Assembly: GCA_964575605.1 (NCBI GenBank)
Contig: CAZNRN010000017.1
Coordinates: forward strand, 15,025-79,024
DNA from: JAPWJZ01 sp964575605
Lineage (GTDB): Bacteria; Pseudomonadota; Alphaproteobacteria; Micavibrionales; UBA2020
DNA length: 64,000 nt
Reading direction: 5' to 3'
Made by a program: the position numbers and the translations under genes. Of this stretch, positions 8,282 through 19,300 are shown in pieces (positions within the stretch are counted from its first letter, which is position 1; each line of letters opens with the position of its first letter). The notes beneath the pieces are model-generated. The model was not told where the DNA came from. It saw nothing but the letters and a program-made list of their open reading frames with translations, and did not search any database.

Positions 8282-9703
8282 TTAACGCTCTCTCAGCGCC
8301 GTCTGCGAGGCCTTGAGGAAGGGCTTGAGCAGGTATTGCATCACGGTTTTCTCGCCCGTGATGATGTCGACGGTGGCCTGCATGCCGGGCATGATGTCGA
8401 GTTTCTTGTCGCCCTTGACGACGCCGGCCGCGTCGGTTTTCACCTTCACGCGGTAGAAGCTTTCGCCCTTTTCGTTGACGATGGCGTCGGGGCTGACCTC
8501 GGTCACCTGCCCCTTCATCGAACCGTAGACGGAGAAGTCGAAGGCCGTCATGCGCACGATGGCCTGCTGGCCGATGTGGATGAAGGCGATGTCGCGCGGC
8601 TGGATGCGCGCCTCGATGATCAACTGGTCTTCGAGCGGCACGATTTCCATGATCGTGTCGCCCGGGCGCACGACGCCGCCGACGGTGACGACCTTGAGGT
8701 CTTTCACCGTGCCGTGGACGGGGGACCTGATTTCCGTGCGCTCGCTCTTGTCCTGGTAGGCGGACAGGGTTTGCTTGATCGTGTTCATCTCGATGGTCTT
8801 GTCGGCCAGCGTTTTCTGCGCGTTGGCGGCGAATTCCTTGTCCAGCGAGTCAAGGCGGCTCTTGGCCTCCTTAACCGCGGCCTGACTGCGCGGCAGCGCG
8901 TTTTTAAGGCCGTTCAGTTCCGTCTGCTGCTGCGCGATGCGCTGGCGGATATCGAGCAGTTCTTTCTTGTTGGCGGCGCCCTTGGCGATCATGGGCTCGA
9001 CCATGTTGCGTTCCTCGACCGCCAGCGCCAGCATGCTGCCGGTGTCGGAAATGCGGCGCGTCAGCTCCTGCACTTCCTGTTCTTTTTGCGCCAGCTGGTC
9101 GTGCAGGACAGTCGCCTGGCTTTCTTTCTGCCGTTTATTAGCCTCGAAAGCGTCGGTTTCGGCGCGCACGCTGTCGGGAACTGTCTTGCGCAACTCGTCC
9201 GAAAACACCAGCGGCTTGCCGTCGGCCTCCGCCTGCAGGCGCGTGACGGTCGCGAGGATGCCGGAATATTTCTGCGTCGTGGCGGCGAAATCGGCCTTGG
9301 CCTGCACGTTGCGCATCCTGACCAGCACGTCGCCTGCCTTGACCGCCTGCCCCTCTTTCACGAGGAATTCGTCGACGATGCCGCCTTCGAGGTTCTGGAT
9401 CACCTGTACTTCGGAAGACGGCACCACGCGCCCGTCGCCGCGCGAGACTTCGTCCAGCGTCGCAATATTCGTCCAGGCGAGGAAGATGACGAGCAGGAAG
9501 GTGATGGTGTAGAGCAGCACGTGGTCGCGCGCGTTCAACCCGTCGGCGGGCGTGAAATCGTCGTCATATTTCCGCGTCAGGTCGAACTTGCGCAGGTCGA
9601 TATCGCTGAAATCGGCCTTCTTGTTCGCGGGCGCCTTGGCGGCGGGTTTCGCCGGATTTGCGGGGGGTGCTACGCCGGGCGGTGTCTTCAACGGTTCACT
9701 CAT
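8282..9703 (-). CDS. Type I secretion membrane fusion protein, HlyD family
   Basis: Periplasmic adaptor linking the inner-membrane ABC exporter with the TolC-like channel. The 473-residue protein has a Pro-Ala rich cytoplasmic N-terminus (about 45 residues), one membrane helix (about 60-80, with DHVLLYTITFLLVIFLAW), a biotinyl-lipoyl-like half motif (SEVQVIQNLEGGIVDEFLVKEG), a long coiled coil (about 150-290) and the second half with RSPVHGTVKDLKVVTVGGVVRPG. The C-terminal beta domain ends near QYLLKPFLKA, as in HlyD and LapC. I chose the ATG at 9703, which overlaps the ABC gene stop by eight bases. Last gene of the adhesin operon. Confidence 0.93.
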   Translation of the reverse strand: MSEPLKTPPGVAPPANPAKPAAKAPANKKADFSDIDLRKFDLTRKYDDDFTPADGLNARDHVLLYTITFLLVIFLAWTNIATLDEVSRGDGRVVPSSEVQVIQNLEGGIVDEFLVKEGQAVKAGDVLVRMRNVQAKADFAATTQKYSGILATVTRLQAEADGKPLVFSDELRKTVPDSVRAETDAFEANKRQKESQATVLHDQLAQKEQEVQELTRRISDTGSMLALAVEERNMVEPMIAKGAANKKELLDIRQRIAQQQTELNGLKNALPRSQAAVKEAKSRLDSLDKEFAANAQKTLADKTIEMNTIKQTLSAYQDKSERTEIRSPVHGTVKDLKVVTVGGVVRPGDTIMEIVPLEDQLIIEARIQPRDIAFIHIGQQAIVRMTAFDFSVYGSMKGQVTEVSPDAIVNEKGESFYRVKVKTDAAGVVKGDKKLDIMPGMQATVDIITGEKTVMQYLLKPFLKASQTALRER

Positions 9704-11945
9704 TCGGTGCCTGCCCTGCGCTGCGATATGCGCCCGATTGCAGTTTCTGTATGACTTCGTCACGCGGGCCCATGGCGACGATACGGCCGCGGTCCATCAG
9801 GATGAGCTTGTCGACGAGGCCGAGCACGGCGCTCTTGTGCGTGACCAGCAAAATGGTCTTGCCCTTGATCATCTCTTTCAGGTGGGTGTAGAGGCGGCGT
9901 TCGGAACCCGGGTCGATGGAAGCAGTCGGCTCGTCGAGCAGCAGGATGGGCGGATCGTAGAGCAGCGCACGGGCAATCGCGATCGCCTGGCGCTGGCCGC
10001 CCGAGAGGTTTTCGCCGCGCTCACCGATCTGGCTGTCGAGGCCGGCTTCGGAATCGCGCAGGAATGACATCACGCCCGCCATTTCTGCGGCGCGCAGCAC
10101 GGCTGAATCCGGCACGGCCTCGTGGCCGAGCGTCAGGTTCTCGCGCACCGAGCCGAAGAAGAGGTAAGGCGTCTGCTGCACCACGCCGATGTTACGGCGC
10201 AGGTCGGCCGGGTCTATCTGGCGCACGTCGACGCCGTCGATCTGCACCGAACCGCTTTCGGGCTGATAAAGGTTCAGGATCAGGCGCTCGAGCGTCGTCT
10301 TGCCCGAGCCCACCGCGCCGATCACGCCGACATGTTCGCCGGGTTCGATCGAGAAGCTGATGTTGTTGGTGGCGGGCGTTTTCTGGTTCGGGTAGCGGAA
10401 GATGACGTCGCGGAAATCGACCTTGCCTTTCATCACCGGCATCGAGATAAAGCCCTGGTTGGCGGGGCGCTCGACCGGCGACTTCATCAACTCGTTCAGG
10501 CGGACGAGGGATTCCTTCGACTGGCTCCATTTCGTCAGGATGCCGGCGACGGAGGCAAGCGGCGCCATAGCGCGGCCGGACAGGATAACGCAGGCGATAA
10601 GCGCGCCCATGGTCATCTGCTTGTCGGCAATCAGGTACGTGCCGTAAATGATCATGAAGACGGAGCAGATGTTGGCCGCATAGACCGCGAAGTTGAGGCC
10701 GAAGGACGACACCGCCCGCGCCTTCACGCTGGTGCGCGCGGATTTCTCGGTTGCTTCTTCCCACTTGCGCTGCACGTGGCCTTCGGCGGCTTGTACTTTG
10801 ATGGTTTCGAGGCCGGAGAGCACTTCGAAGATAAGGCCGCTCTTGTAGGCGCTTTCGCGCATGCTTTCCTTGATGACTTTATCCAGCGGCCCTTGCAGGA
10901 AGATGCCGACGCCCATGACGAGCGGCACCAGCACCGCGGGCACGGCAGCCAACGGCCCGCCGATCACCCAGATGAGGACGATGAAGAAGAGGATAAAGGG
11001 GAAGTCGATAACGGCCACGATGGTGGCGGAGGTGAAGAAGTCGCGCAAGGTCTCGAATTCTTTGAGGTTCGAGGCATGGACGCCGACGGAGGGCGGGCGC
11101 GCCGCCATCTTCATCGCCATCATCTGCTCGAAAATGCGCGCGGAAATCTGCTGGTCGGCCTTGCGCCCCGCGACGTCGACGAAGTGCGAGCGCAGGTTTT
11201 TCAGGATAAAGTCGAAGGTATAGGCGATCAGCACGCCGATGGCGAGGAACCAGAGTGTTTCAAACGTCGCGTTCGGGATGACGCGGTCGTAGACGTTCAT
11301 GGTGAACAGGGGGCTGGCGATCGCCAGCAGGTTGACGATGATCGCGGCCAGCATCACCTCGTAATAGACTTTTTTGTGGCGCTTGATGGCGCCCCAGAAC
11401 CATTCGTTGCCGGGGTCGATTTCGGCGGGGCCGGCGCGGCTGTCGACGTTCGCGCGCGGGCGCACGAAGAAGGCGTAATCGCCATAGCGCGCCTGCAGCT
11501 CGGCCAGCGAGATTTCAATCGGCGCGTCGGGCGTTTCCGGCAGCAAAATCTCGGCGCCGTTCTTGCCGCGGCCGCGCAGGATGCAGGCGTGGTTGTTCTT
11601 CAGCACCAGAATGCAGGGCAGGCCCGGATGGTCGATGATGTCTTTCAGCGGACGGCGCACCATGCGCGCCGTCATGCCGATGCGGTCGGCCGCGCGCACG
11701 AAGGCCGCGGGCGAGGCCATGGTCTTGCCGTGGATCGGCAGGCCAGACGACAGCGCGACCGCCGTAGTGCGGCGGCCGAAGGAGATCGCCAGCAGCGCAA
11801 GGCATTCCATTAACGGGTCGTCGAGCGAAACCCGCGCGGCTTCCATCGGCCAGGCGTCGCCGGGCCCTTGCTGGGGCGCGGCTTCCTGCGTCGCGGTTTT
11901 GGCGGCGGGATTGATGTTAATGTTTATCTTGGGGCTTTCGCTCAC
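9696..11945 (-). CDS. Type I secretion ABC transporter with degenerate C39-like domain
   Basis: Inner-membrane permease/ATPase that energises export of the adjacent adhesin. In the 749 residues, a C39-peptidase-like domain (about 45-165) lacks the catalytic cysteine at the expected place, as in LapB-type exporters where this domain only binds substrate. A transmembrane region (about 190-480) follows, then an ATPase with Walker A GAVGSGKTT, the LSGGQRQAIAIARALL signature and Walker B ILLLDEPT, plus the switch histidine in LVTHK. The start is GTG. It lies between the TolC and HlyD genes, completing the tripartite exporter. Confidence 0.94.
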   Translation of the reverse strand: MSESPKINININPAAKTATQEAAPQQGPGDAWPMEAARVSLDDPLMECLALLAISFGRRTTAVALSSGLPIHGKTMASPAAFVRAADRIGMTARMVRRPLKDIIDHPGLPCILVLKNNHACILRGRGKNGAEILLPETPDAPIEISLAELQARYGDYAFFVRPRANVDSRAGPAEIDPGNEWFWGAIKRHKKVYYEVMLAAIIVNLLAIASPLFTMNVYDRVIPNATFETLWFLAIGVLIAYTFDFILKNLRSHFVDVAGRKADQQISARIFEQMMAMKMAARPPSVGVHASNLKEFETLRDFFTSATIVAVIDFPFILFFIVLIWVIGGPLAAVPAVLVPLVMGVGIFLQGPLDKVIKESMRESAYKSGLIFEVLSGLETIKVQAAEGHVQRKWEEATEKSARTSVKARAVSSFGLNFAVYAANICSVFMIIYGTYLIADKQMTMGALIACVILSGRAMAPLASVAGILTKWSQSKESLVRLNELMKSPVERPANQGFISMPVMKGKVDFRDVIFRYPNQKTPATNNISFSIEPGEHVGVIGAVGSGKTTLERLILNLYQPESGSVQIDGVDVRQIDPADLRRNIGVVQQTPYLFFGSVRENLTLGHEAVPDSAVLRAAEMAGVMSFLRDSEAGLDSQIGERGENLSGGQRQAIAIARALLYDPPILLLDEPTASIDPGSERRLYTHLKEMIKGKTILLVTHKSAVLGLVDKLILMDRGRIVAMGPRDEVIQKLQSGAYRSAGQAPNE

Positions 11946-11978
11946 CTTGCGTCACGCGGCCTGACGGGCCCTTTATAG

Positions 11979-13301
11979 TTAGTTGTTGTCGACGCGTGAC
12001 TCGCGAGGACGCGGCAGGTTCAGCGTTTTCAGCAGCTCGCCCTGCAGGGCCATGATGCGGAAGACGGCGAACATTTCCGTGTAGAGCGCGTTGACGTGGT
12101 TGGAGCGCGAAACGAAGAGTTCGTTCTGGCTGTCCAGCACGTCGAGCAGCGTGCGGCGGTCGAGCGCGAACTGGTCGAGGTAGACGTTGACCACTTTCTC
12201 GTTCGCGGCGGCCTGTGCGGTGAACTGGCGGGCGCGTTCATGGGCGGCTTCCATGCCGGCCCAGGTGTTGCGCACTTCCTGTTCGACCTGGCGGGCGCTT
12301 TCGGCGCGGCGCTCTTTGGTCTCGGCGTGGCGGTACATGAACTCGCGCTGGCGGTCGTAATCGGCGCCGCCGCGGTAGAGGTTCCATTTCATGACGCCCA
12401 GGACCGACTGCGAGCTTTCGGGCCCGTCGATACCGTTGATGTCATGGCCGTAGGCGGCGTTCGCCTGCAGCTCGACTCTGGGATAGAGCGTGGAGCCGGA
12501 AGCGTCGTATTCCGCCTTGGCGACCTTGATGTCGCTTTCGAACACGGCGAGCGTGGGGCTTTGCGTCACGGCCATGCGCACGGCGTCTTCGAGGTTGGCG
12601 GGCAGAGCGCCTTTCGGGATCTGCGGGAATTCCATGTCGGCGGGCACTTCGCCCACCTTGTTGACGAAGAGCGCTTCGGCGCGGCGCAGCGCTTCCTCGG
12701 TCGATGCGATCGAGGCTTTCGCCTGCGCAACGCGCGAGTTCGCCTGCGCGACGTCGCCTTCCGTCACGGTGCCTGCGTCGGCGCCGGTGCGGATGGTGTC
12801 TTCGATTTTCAGGTGGTCTTCGAGGTTGGCGCGCGAAATAGCAAGCAGGTCGCGCTGGCGCAGCACTTCGAGGTAAGCCTCGACGATGTCGAGGCCGACG
12901 AATTCGGCGACTTCGCCGACGCGGTTCGCGGCGGATTCAGTGCGGAATTTCTGGCGCTTGATTTCGTTGGGCGTGCCCCAGCCGTCAAAGATCAGCTGCG
13001 TCAGGGTGAGCGAGGCGCGCTTGTGGAACTGGCTTTCGTCGGTGGCGTTGTGGCCGGTGTGTTCGTAGCCTGCTTCTGCGAGAAAGTCGATCGAGGGGGC
13101 CCAGAGCGCTTTTGCCTGCGAGAGTTCTTCTTTCGTCGCGAGCTTGTTGTTGGCGACGACGCCGTAGGTGGGGCTCTTCAACACACCTTTTGAGACCGCA
13201 TCCTGCAGGGTCAGGTCGCCGTCTTCGCCCGCCGCAAAGGCAGCGGTTGAGATCATCAGGCTGAGCGCCGACACGGTGCAGAATTTCGCAAACTTGTTCA
13301 T
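11979..13301 (-). CDS. TolC family outer-membrane channel
   Basis: Outer-membrane factor of the type I secretion system. The 440-residue protein has a signal peptide of 23 residues ending in AFA and then the TolC duplicated helical pattern: LTLTQLIFDGWGTPNEIKRQ in the first half and the corresponding VLGVMKWNLYRGGADYDRQRE in the second half, each followed by long coiled helices. It lies between the adhesin gene and the exporter genes on the same strand, so it is the dedicated outer-membrane component rather than a general efflux TolC. Confidence 0.93.
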   Translation of the reverse strand: MNKFAKFCTVSALSLMISTAAFAAGEDGDLTLQDAVSKGVLKSPTYGVVANNKLATKEELSQAKALWAPSIDFLAEAGYEHTGHNATDESQFHKRASLTLTQLIFDGWGTPNEIKRQKFRTESAANRVGEVAEFVGLDIVEAYLEVLRQRDLLAISRANLEDHLKIEDTIRTGADAGTVTEGDVAQANSRVAQAKASIASTEEALRRAEALFVNKVGEVPADMEFPQIPKGALPANLEDAVRMAVTQSPTLAVFESDIKVAKAEYDASGSTLYPRVELQANAAYGHDINGIDGPESSQSVLGVMKWNLYRGGADYDRQREFMYRHAETKERRAESARQVEQEVRNTWAGMEAAHERARQFTAQAAANEKVVNVYLDQFALDRRTLLDVLDSQNELFVSRSNHVNALYTEMFAVFRIMALQGELLKTLNLPRPRESRVDNN

Positions 13302-13328
13302 GGGTTAATCCCTTGTTATTTCATAGCA

Positions 13329-13362
13329 ATTGAGGCTGCAGCGGGTAAGCTGCAGCCTCAAT
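13329..13362 (-). promoter_or_regulatory. Intercistronic hairpin between adhesin and exporter genes
   Basis: A 13 bp perfect stem (ATTGAGGCTGCAG / CTGCAGCCTCAAT, loop of eight bases) lies between the adhesin stop and the TolC ribosome-binding site. There is no T-run in the transcribed direction. It is well placed to cause partial termination or to stop 3' decay, giving more adhesin message than exporter message. Confidence 0.6.
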
Positions 13363-13382
13363 AGTTAGCAGGATATATTTAG

Positions 13383-16300
13383 TTAGGCAATCAAATTGCC
13401 GCCTGCGGCCAGCGCATTCACGTCGATGTGTACCCCTTCGAGCACAACCACCGTCTGGAATGCGGCGCCGGTGCCGGTCGGGTCGACCTGGACCAGCGTA
13501 TCTGCGCCCGAGGTGACCGTATGCACGAAGTTCTGTAAATTGTCGTGCAGCGGGTCGAAGCTCGTCAGGATGTCGCTGATATCCAGCTTGTCACCCTGCG
13601 CGATGTTGAAGTCAGAGATATGGTCGATGCCGTCGCCATTATGGAAGATGAAGGTGTCGCCGCCCGTACCGCCGGAGAGCTTGTCGTTGCCCTTGCCGCC
13701 GGTGATGAGGTCGTTGCCTTCCTGGCCATAGATGGTGTCGTTGCCGTCGCCGCCGTTCAGCGTATCGCTGCCGCCGGTGCGCACCGCGCCTGCATCACCC
13801 ACAGACTCCTGTGACAGTTCGGAGCCATGCGACTTGATGTAGTTGATGGTGTCGGTGCGGGTCCAGCCGGTGCCCGAGGCTTCCAGCTGCGCGAAGACTT
13901 CCCAGCCCGCGCCTTTCAGCGTGGCAAGGCCCTTCGCAACCGCGAGTGCATCGGTGTTCAGGCTGTCGCCGAAGATGATGTCGTCGCCGGTGCCGCCGTT
14001 GATGACGTCGCCGCCAACCGCTGCAAGCTTGTTGAGCGGGCTTGCGCCTTGCAGCGCAGCCGACAGGTCAGCCGGGTTCTGCACGTCGAGCGCATGGCCG
14101 TCCTTGTCGATGACATCGAGGCGGGCAAGCGTGGTGGACGACACGCCGATACCGACGCCGATGAGGTCGGTCGAGAGCGATTTCAGGATCGCAACCTCGC
14201 TGACCGTGTCATCGTTCGCGGTGCCGGACGGGTTGTAGGTGCCGGTGATGTTCTGCATCACGGTGTCCGCGCTGCCGTCAACAGCCGTGTTGCTGTTGTT
14301 CATGTAGCGGTTCGGTTCGCCGTCCGACACGAAGTAGGTGTAGGTTTCGGCGCCCGCGATCGGCTTGTTGCCGGTCGTGGACTGCAGCCAGGTGATCGCA
14401 TCCTGCATCGGGTCTTCGTAGTTCGTGGTGCCGCCCGCGACCAGGTTGTTGACCCAGGTCTTGGCTGCATTGAACTCGGATGCGTTGGTGACCGTGTAGG
14501 TCGCTTCCGCCTTGGTACCGTCCGAGAAGGTGACGAAGTGGATTTTCACTGCGCCGCCGGTGTAGCCGTTGAACGAGGTCATCAGGTTGTTGACCGCCGA
14601 TTTCATCAGCGTCATCTTGGAGCCTTCCATCGAGCCGGAGACGTCGAGGATCAGGACCACGTTGTAGTCCTTGTTGACGTTCTGGACCGAGGAACCGCCC
14701 ACGTCGCCGACGAGCACGTCGTTGGAACCGCCTCCGGTGATGACGCCCGGGCCGCCGCCGACCTGGTAGCTGGTCGTCGAGCCGGTGATGTCGTTGGCGT
14801 TGGTGCCGACTTTGAGCAGCGGCGCGTCCGCGTGGAAGGTCAGCGTGGCAAGGCTGGTGTCGCCGTCGCCGTCTTTCAGCGTGTAGGTGAAGACGTCGTC
14901 GATGCCTTGGCTTACGTCAACGCCGCTCTTCGCGGTGTAGGTGTAGGAACCGTCGGAGTAGAGCTTGAGCGTGCCGTAGTCGCCGTTGATGAGCGTGAAG
15001 CTGCCGTTGGCGATCGAGGAGGTCGGGCCGCCTTCGAAGCTGACGCCGACAACCGTGTTCGCATCGTCTTCCGACAGCGCGTCCGCGGCGCCGGGGCCGC
15101 CGTTCACGCCGGTGATAACGTTGCCGGTCGCGACTTCGACGGTCGTGACGACCACAGGGTTGGTGCCCTGCAGCGCGGCCGAGAGGTCGGCCGGGTTGTG
15201 CACGTCGAGCGCCGAGCCGCCCTCGTCGATAATCGAGAGGCGTGTAAGCGTCGTCGAGTTGACGCCGAGGCCGACCGCGATCACGTCGGTCGACAGGTCT
15301 TTCAGCTTGCCGACTTCGTTTTTCACGCCGTCGCCGTCGTTGGCGTCGCTTTCGCCGATACCCTGGATCTCGTTCATCACCGTGCTTGCAGCGGCGCCGC
15401 CGTTGCCTGCCTGGTGGTTCGTGCCGTCAACGTAAGTGTTCGGCTCGCCGTCCGAGAGGAAGTAGGTATAGGTGTCGGCGCCCGCGATCGGCTTGTTGCC
15501 GGTCGTGGACTGCAGCCAGTTGATGGCCGCCTGCAGCGGGTCTTCGTAGTTGGTGTTGCCGTTGGCAACCAGCGCGTTGATCCAGGCTTTCGCAGCCGCG
15601 AAATCAGCCGCGTTGGTGACGGTGAAGGTGCTCTCTGCAACCGTGCTGGTAGCGAAGGTCACGAAGTGGATTTTCACCGTGCCGCCCGTGTAGCTGTTGA
15701 AGTTGGTCATCAGGTTGTTGACCGCGTCCTTCAAGAGCGTGAGCTTGGAGCCCGCCATCGAGCCGGAAGTGTCCAGCACCATGACGATGTTGTAGTCCTT
15801 GGCAACCGGCTGCGTCGTGGTGGTGACGGTCAGGTTGTTGACGTCGTTGTGGGCGACAGGCGCGTCGTCGAGCACGCGCACGGTCACAGTCGCCGTGTCG
15901 GTGTCGCCGTCGCTGTCGGTCGCGGTCACGCCGAACTTCAGGTCAATCGGTTCGTTCGGGTTGGTCGTGTCGCGGTGGTCGAGCGTGCCGGTCAGCTTGA
16001 ATTCGTAAGAACCGTTCGCGTTGACTTTCAGCGAGAAGACTTCCGCGCCGTTCGCCGTGCCGATGTAGGTGTTGCCCACGAGGGTGACGGTGACAGGGTG
16101 GCCTTCCGAGGTCAGCTGCGTGCCGGCGACTTCGCCCGAGGCGCTGAAGGTGCCAGCGCCAGTTGCGGTGAAGGTGCCGGGGCCGTCTGCGCCGAAGGTG
16201 CCGGTGACGGCGCCGTTCACGGTGATCGGGCCGAGGTTGGTTTCGTCCACCACTTTCGCGGAGGGGTCGACCAGGTTCGGAACGTCATCGGGCGTGACGG

Positions 16301-19300
16301 TCAGCTTGATGGTGTCCGTCGCGGTCGCCGAGTTGTCGGTCAGGTCCCATTCGGAGCCGGACAGCGTCGTTTCGGTATCGGTCACGGAAACGGTCAGCGT
16401 GAAGGTGCCAGGGGTGTTCGGCGTGATCTTCAGGCCTGCCAGCTGCGCCGTGGTCAGGGACCAGACGCCGCCGCCGAGGTTCGTGCCCGCCGAGAGCGTC
16501 GCATCGAGCGGAACGCCCGAGATGGTGACGTTCGAGAGGCTTTCGGAGCCGTCGGTCGTATCGCCGCCCTTGGAGACGGTGATGTTGAGGGCAATTGCCG
16601 TGTCTTCCTCGCCGGTCGCGTCCGGAGCGTTGATGGAGGGGCCGTCGATGACTGCGTCCACAAAGATGGAAGCGCCGTCCGTCGAGGAACCCAGCAGCGT
16701 GCCGCCAGCCGTGTACTGGTTGACGGTCGCAACGAGGCCGGTCAGGTCCACATCGCTGTCATGCGGGGGCGAGAAGGTCGGGCCGCCCGAGAAGTTTGTG
16801 CCGGCGGGCAGCGTCAGCGTCCAGGTGCCGGTGGCAGCGTTGTAGGTGCCGCCCGAAACGGTGGTGTTCACGCCCCAGGTGTTGGGGATGCCGGTCAGGG
16901 TGACGGTCAGGTATTCGCCTGCGCCCGAGCCCGGCGACATTGCTGCGTCGATTTTCAGTGCGACAGAGCCGTCTTCCTTCACCTTCACATCGTCCACTTT
17001 GCAAGACGGGTCGTCGCCAACGGGGTTGACCGTGACTTTGATCGTGTCGGTTGCGGTAGCCGTGTTGTCGGTGAAGTCGTTTTCATTGCCCGACAGGTTG
17101 GTTTCGGTGTCGGTCACTTTCACGGTCAGCGTGAAGTTGCCGTTGTAGTTGTGCGCGGGCGTGATCGTCAGGCCGGTGAGGTCCGCCGTCGTCAGCGTCC
17201 AGCTGCCGTCGGGGTTCTTCGTGCCATGGTTCAGCGTCGCGTCGTTCGGCACGCCGGTGATGGTGATGTTCGAGAGCACTTCGGAGCCGTCCGTGCTGTC
17301 GCCGCCTTTGCCGACGGTGATGTTCAGCGGGATCGAGGTGTCTTCGTTGCCGACTGCATCGGGCGCGTTGATCGAGGGCGCGTCGATGACGGCGTCGGTG
17401 AAGACGTTCATGTGCGTCACGGTCGAAGCAGAGGTGCCGTTAGCGCCTTCCGTCGAGGTCGCGGTGACCGTCAGGTTGGGCATATCGGCGTCGCTGTCTG
17501 CGGGCGGGCGGATGGTGGGGCCGCCGGAGAAGTTCGCGCCGGGGGGCAGCGTGATCGTCCAGGTGCCGCCAGCAAAGGTGCCGCCGGCGAGGTTGGTGAC
17601 AGTCCAGCCGGGCAGGAAGCCCGAGATGGAAACGGTCAGGCTTTCGGAGCCGTCGGTGTCGGTCAGGTTCGCGTTAACCTGCAGCTGCACGGTGCCGTCT
17701 TCCTTCACCCACTTGTCGGGGGCGGAAACGGTGGGGGCATCCGGCACGGGCGTGACGGCGATGGTGAAGGTATCCGTCGCGGTGGCCGAGTTGTCGGCCG
17801 TGGTCTGCTCGTTACCGGACAGGTTGGTCTCGGTGTCAGTCACAGACACGGTCGCGGTGATGTTGCCCGACCAGTTGTGCGGGGGCGTCAGCGTCAGGCC
17901 GACAAGGTCAGCCTGCGTCAGCGTCCAGGTGTTGGTGCCGGCGTTGTAGGTACCGTGGTTGAGCACGGAACCGGCAGGCAGGCCGCCCAGCGTGATGTTG
18001 GAGAGCACTTCGGAGCCGTCGGCATTGTCGCCGCCCGCGCCGACGGTGATCGTCAGCGGGATTGCGGTGTCTTCGGGGCCCGAGCCGTTCGCGCCGTCGA
18101 TGGACGGGCCGTCAATGACGGCGTCGGTGAAGACGTTGGTGGTCGTGCCGGCAGACGAGGTCACGGAACCGTCGGTCTGGTAAACGGTGACCTGCAGGTT
18201 CGGTGAGTCAGCATCGCTGTCATGCGGGGGCGCGATGGTCGGGCCGCCCGAGAAGTTGGTGCCGTTCGGCAGCGTGATGGACCAGGTGTTGGTGCCGGCG
18301 TCATAGGTGCCGCCGGCAAGGTTGGTGAAGGTCCAGCCCGGCTGGAAGCCGGTGATGGTGACGACCAGGTGGTCTCCGGGGCCCGGATCGGTCAGGCTTG
18401 CCTGCACTTGCAGGGCAACCGAGCTGTCTTCCTTCACCCAGACGTCTTTCGCCGAGACTTTCGGCGCGTCGATGGTGTTCTGGACAGAGACCAGGATGGT
18501 GTCGGTCGCGGTGGCCGAGTTGTTTGCGGTCGTCAGTTCGTTGCCCGACAGGTTGGTTTCGGTGTCGGTGACGGACACGGTCAGCGTGAAGTTGCCGCTG
18601 AAGTGCGGGGGCGGCGTGATGGTCAGGCCGACGAGGTCGGTGCTGGTATTAAGCGTCCAGCTGCCGTCGGGGTTGTGCACGCCGTGGTTGAGCGTCGCGC
18701 CAACCGGCACGCCGGTCACGGTGATGGTCGAGAGCACTTCGGAGCCGTCCGTGCTGTCGCCGCCCTTGCCGACGGAGATGTTCAGCGCGATCGCGGTGTC
18801 TTCCGCGCCTGCCGCATCGGGCGCGCTGATCGACGGGCCGTCGATCACGGCGTCGGTGAAGACGTTCGCGGTGTCGTTCGCGGAGGCCGAGATCAGGCCG
18901 TCCGAAGCGGTTGCGGTGACTTGCAGGTTGGGAGCGTCGGCGTCGCTGTCAGCCGGGGGCTGGATGGTCGGGCCGCCGTGGAAAGTGGTGGTGCCAGCGG
19001 GCAGCGTAATCGTCCAGGTGCCGCCTGCGAAGGTGCCGCCGCCGAGGTCGGTGACAGTCCAGCCGGCGGGAATGCCGGTGATGGTGACAGTCAGCTGGTC
19101 GGACGGGCCGGGGTTGGTCAGGCTTGCGTCGACAGTGACCTGGGCAGCCGCGGGGCCGCCCTGGCCGTCTTCATAAACCCATGCATCGGCTGCAGACACG
19201 GTCGGCGTGCCGATCGTGTTGTCGATGTGGACGGTGAAGGTGTCGGTCGCCGTCGCCGAGTTGTCGGTCGCGTCGTTCTCGAGGCCGGTCAGCGCGGTTT

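Noticed and set aside
8264..11813. Two long plus-strand frames (496 and 563 codons) opposite the HlyD and ABC genes
   Set aside because: They are shadows of well-supported secretion genes and have no recognisable motif.
13827..18206. A 1459-codon open frame on the plus strand opposite the adhesin gene
   Set aside because: It mirrors the repeats of the adhesin on the other strand, has no domain and no ribosome-binding site, and arises from the strong codon bias and repeats of the real gene.
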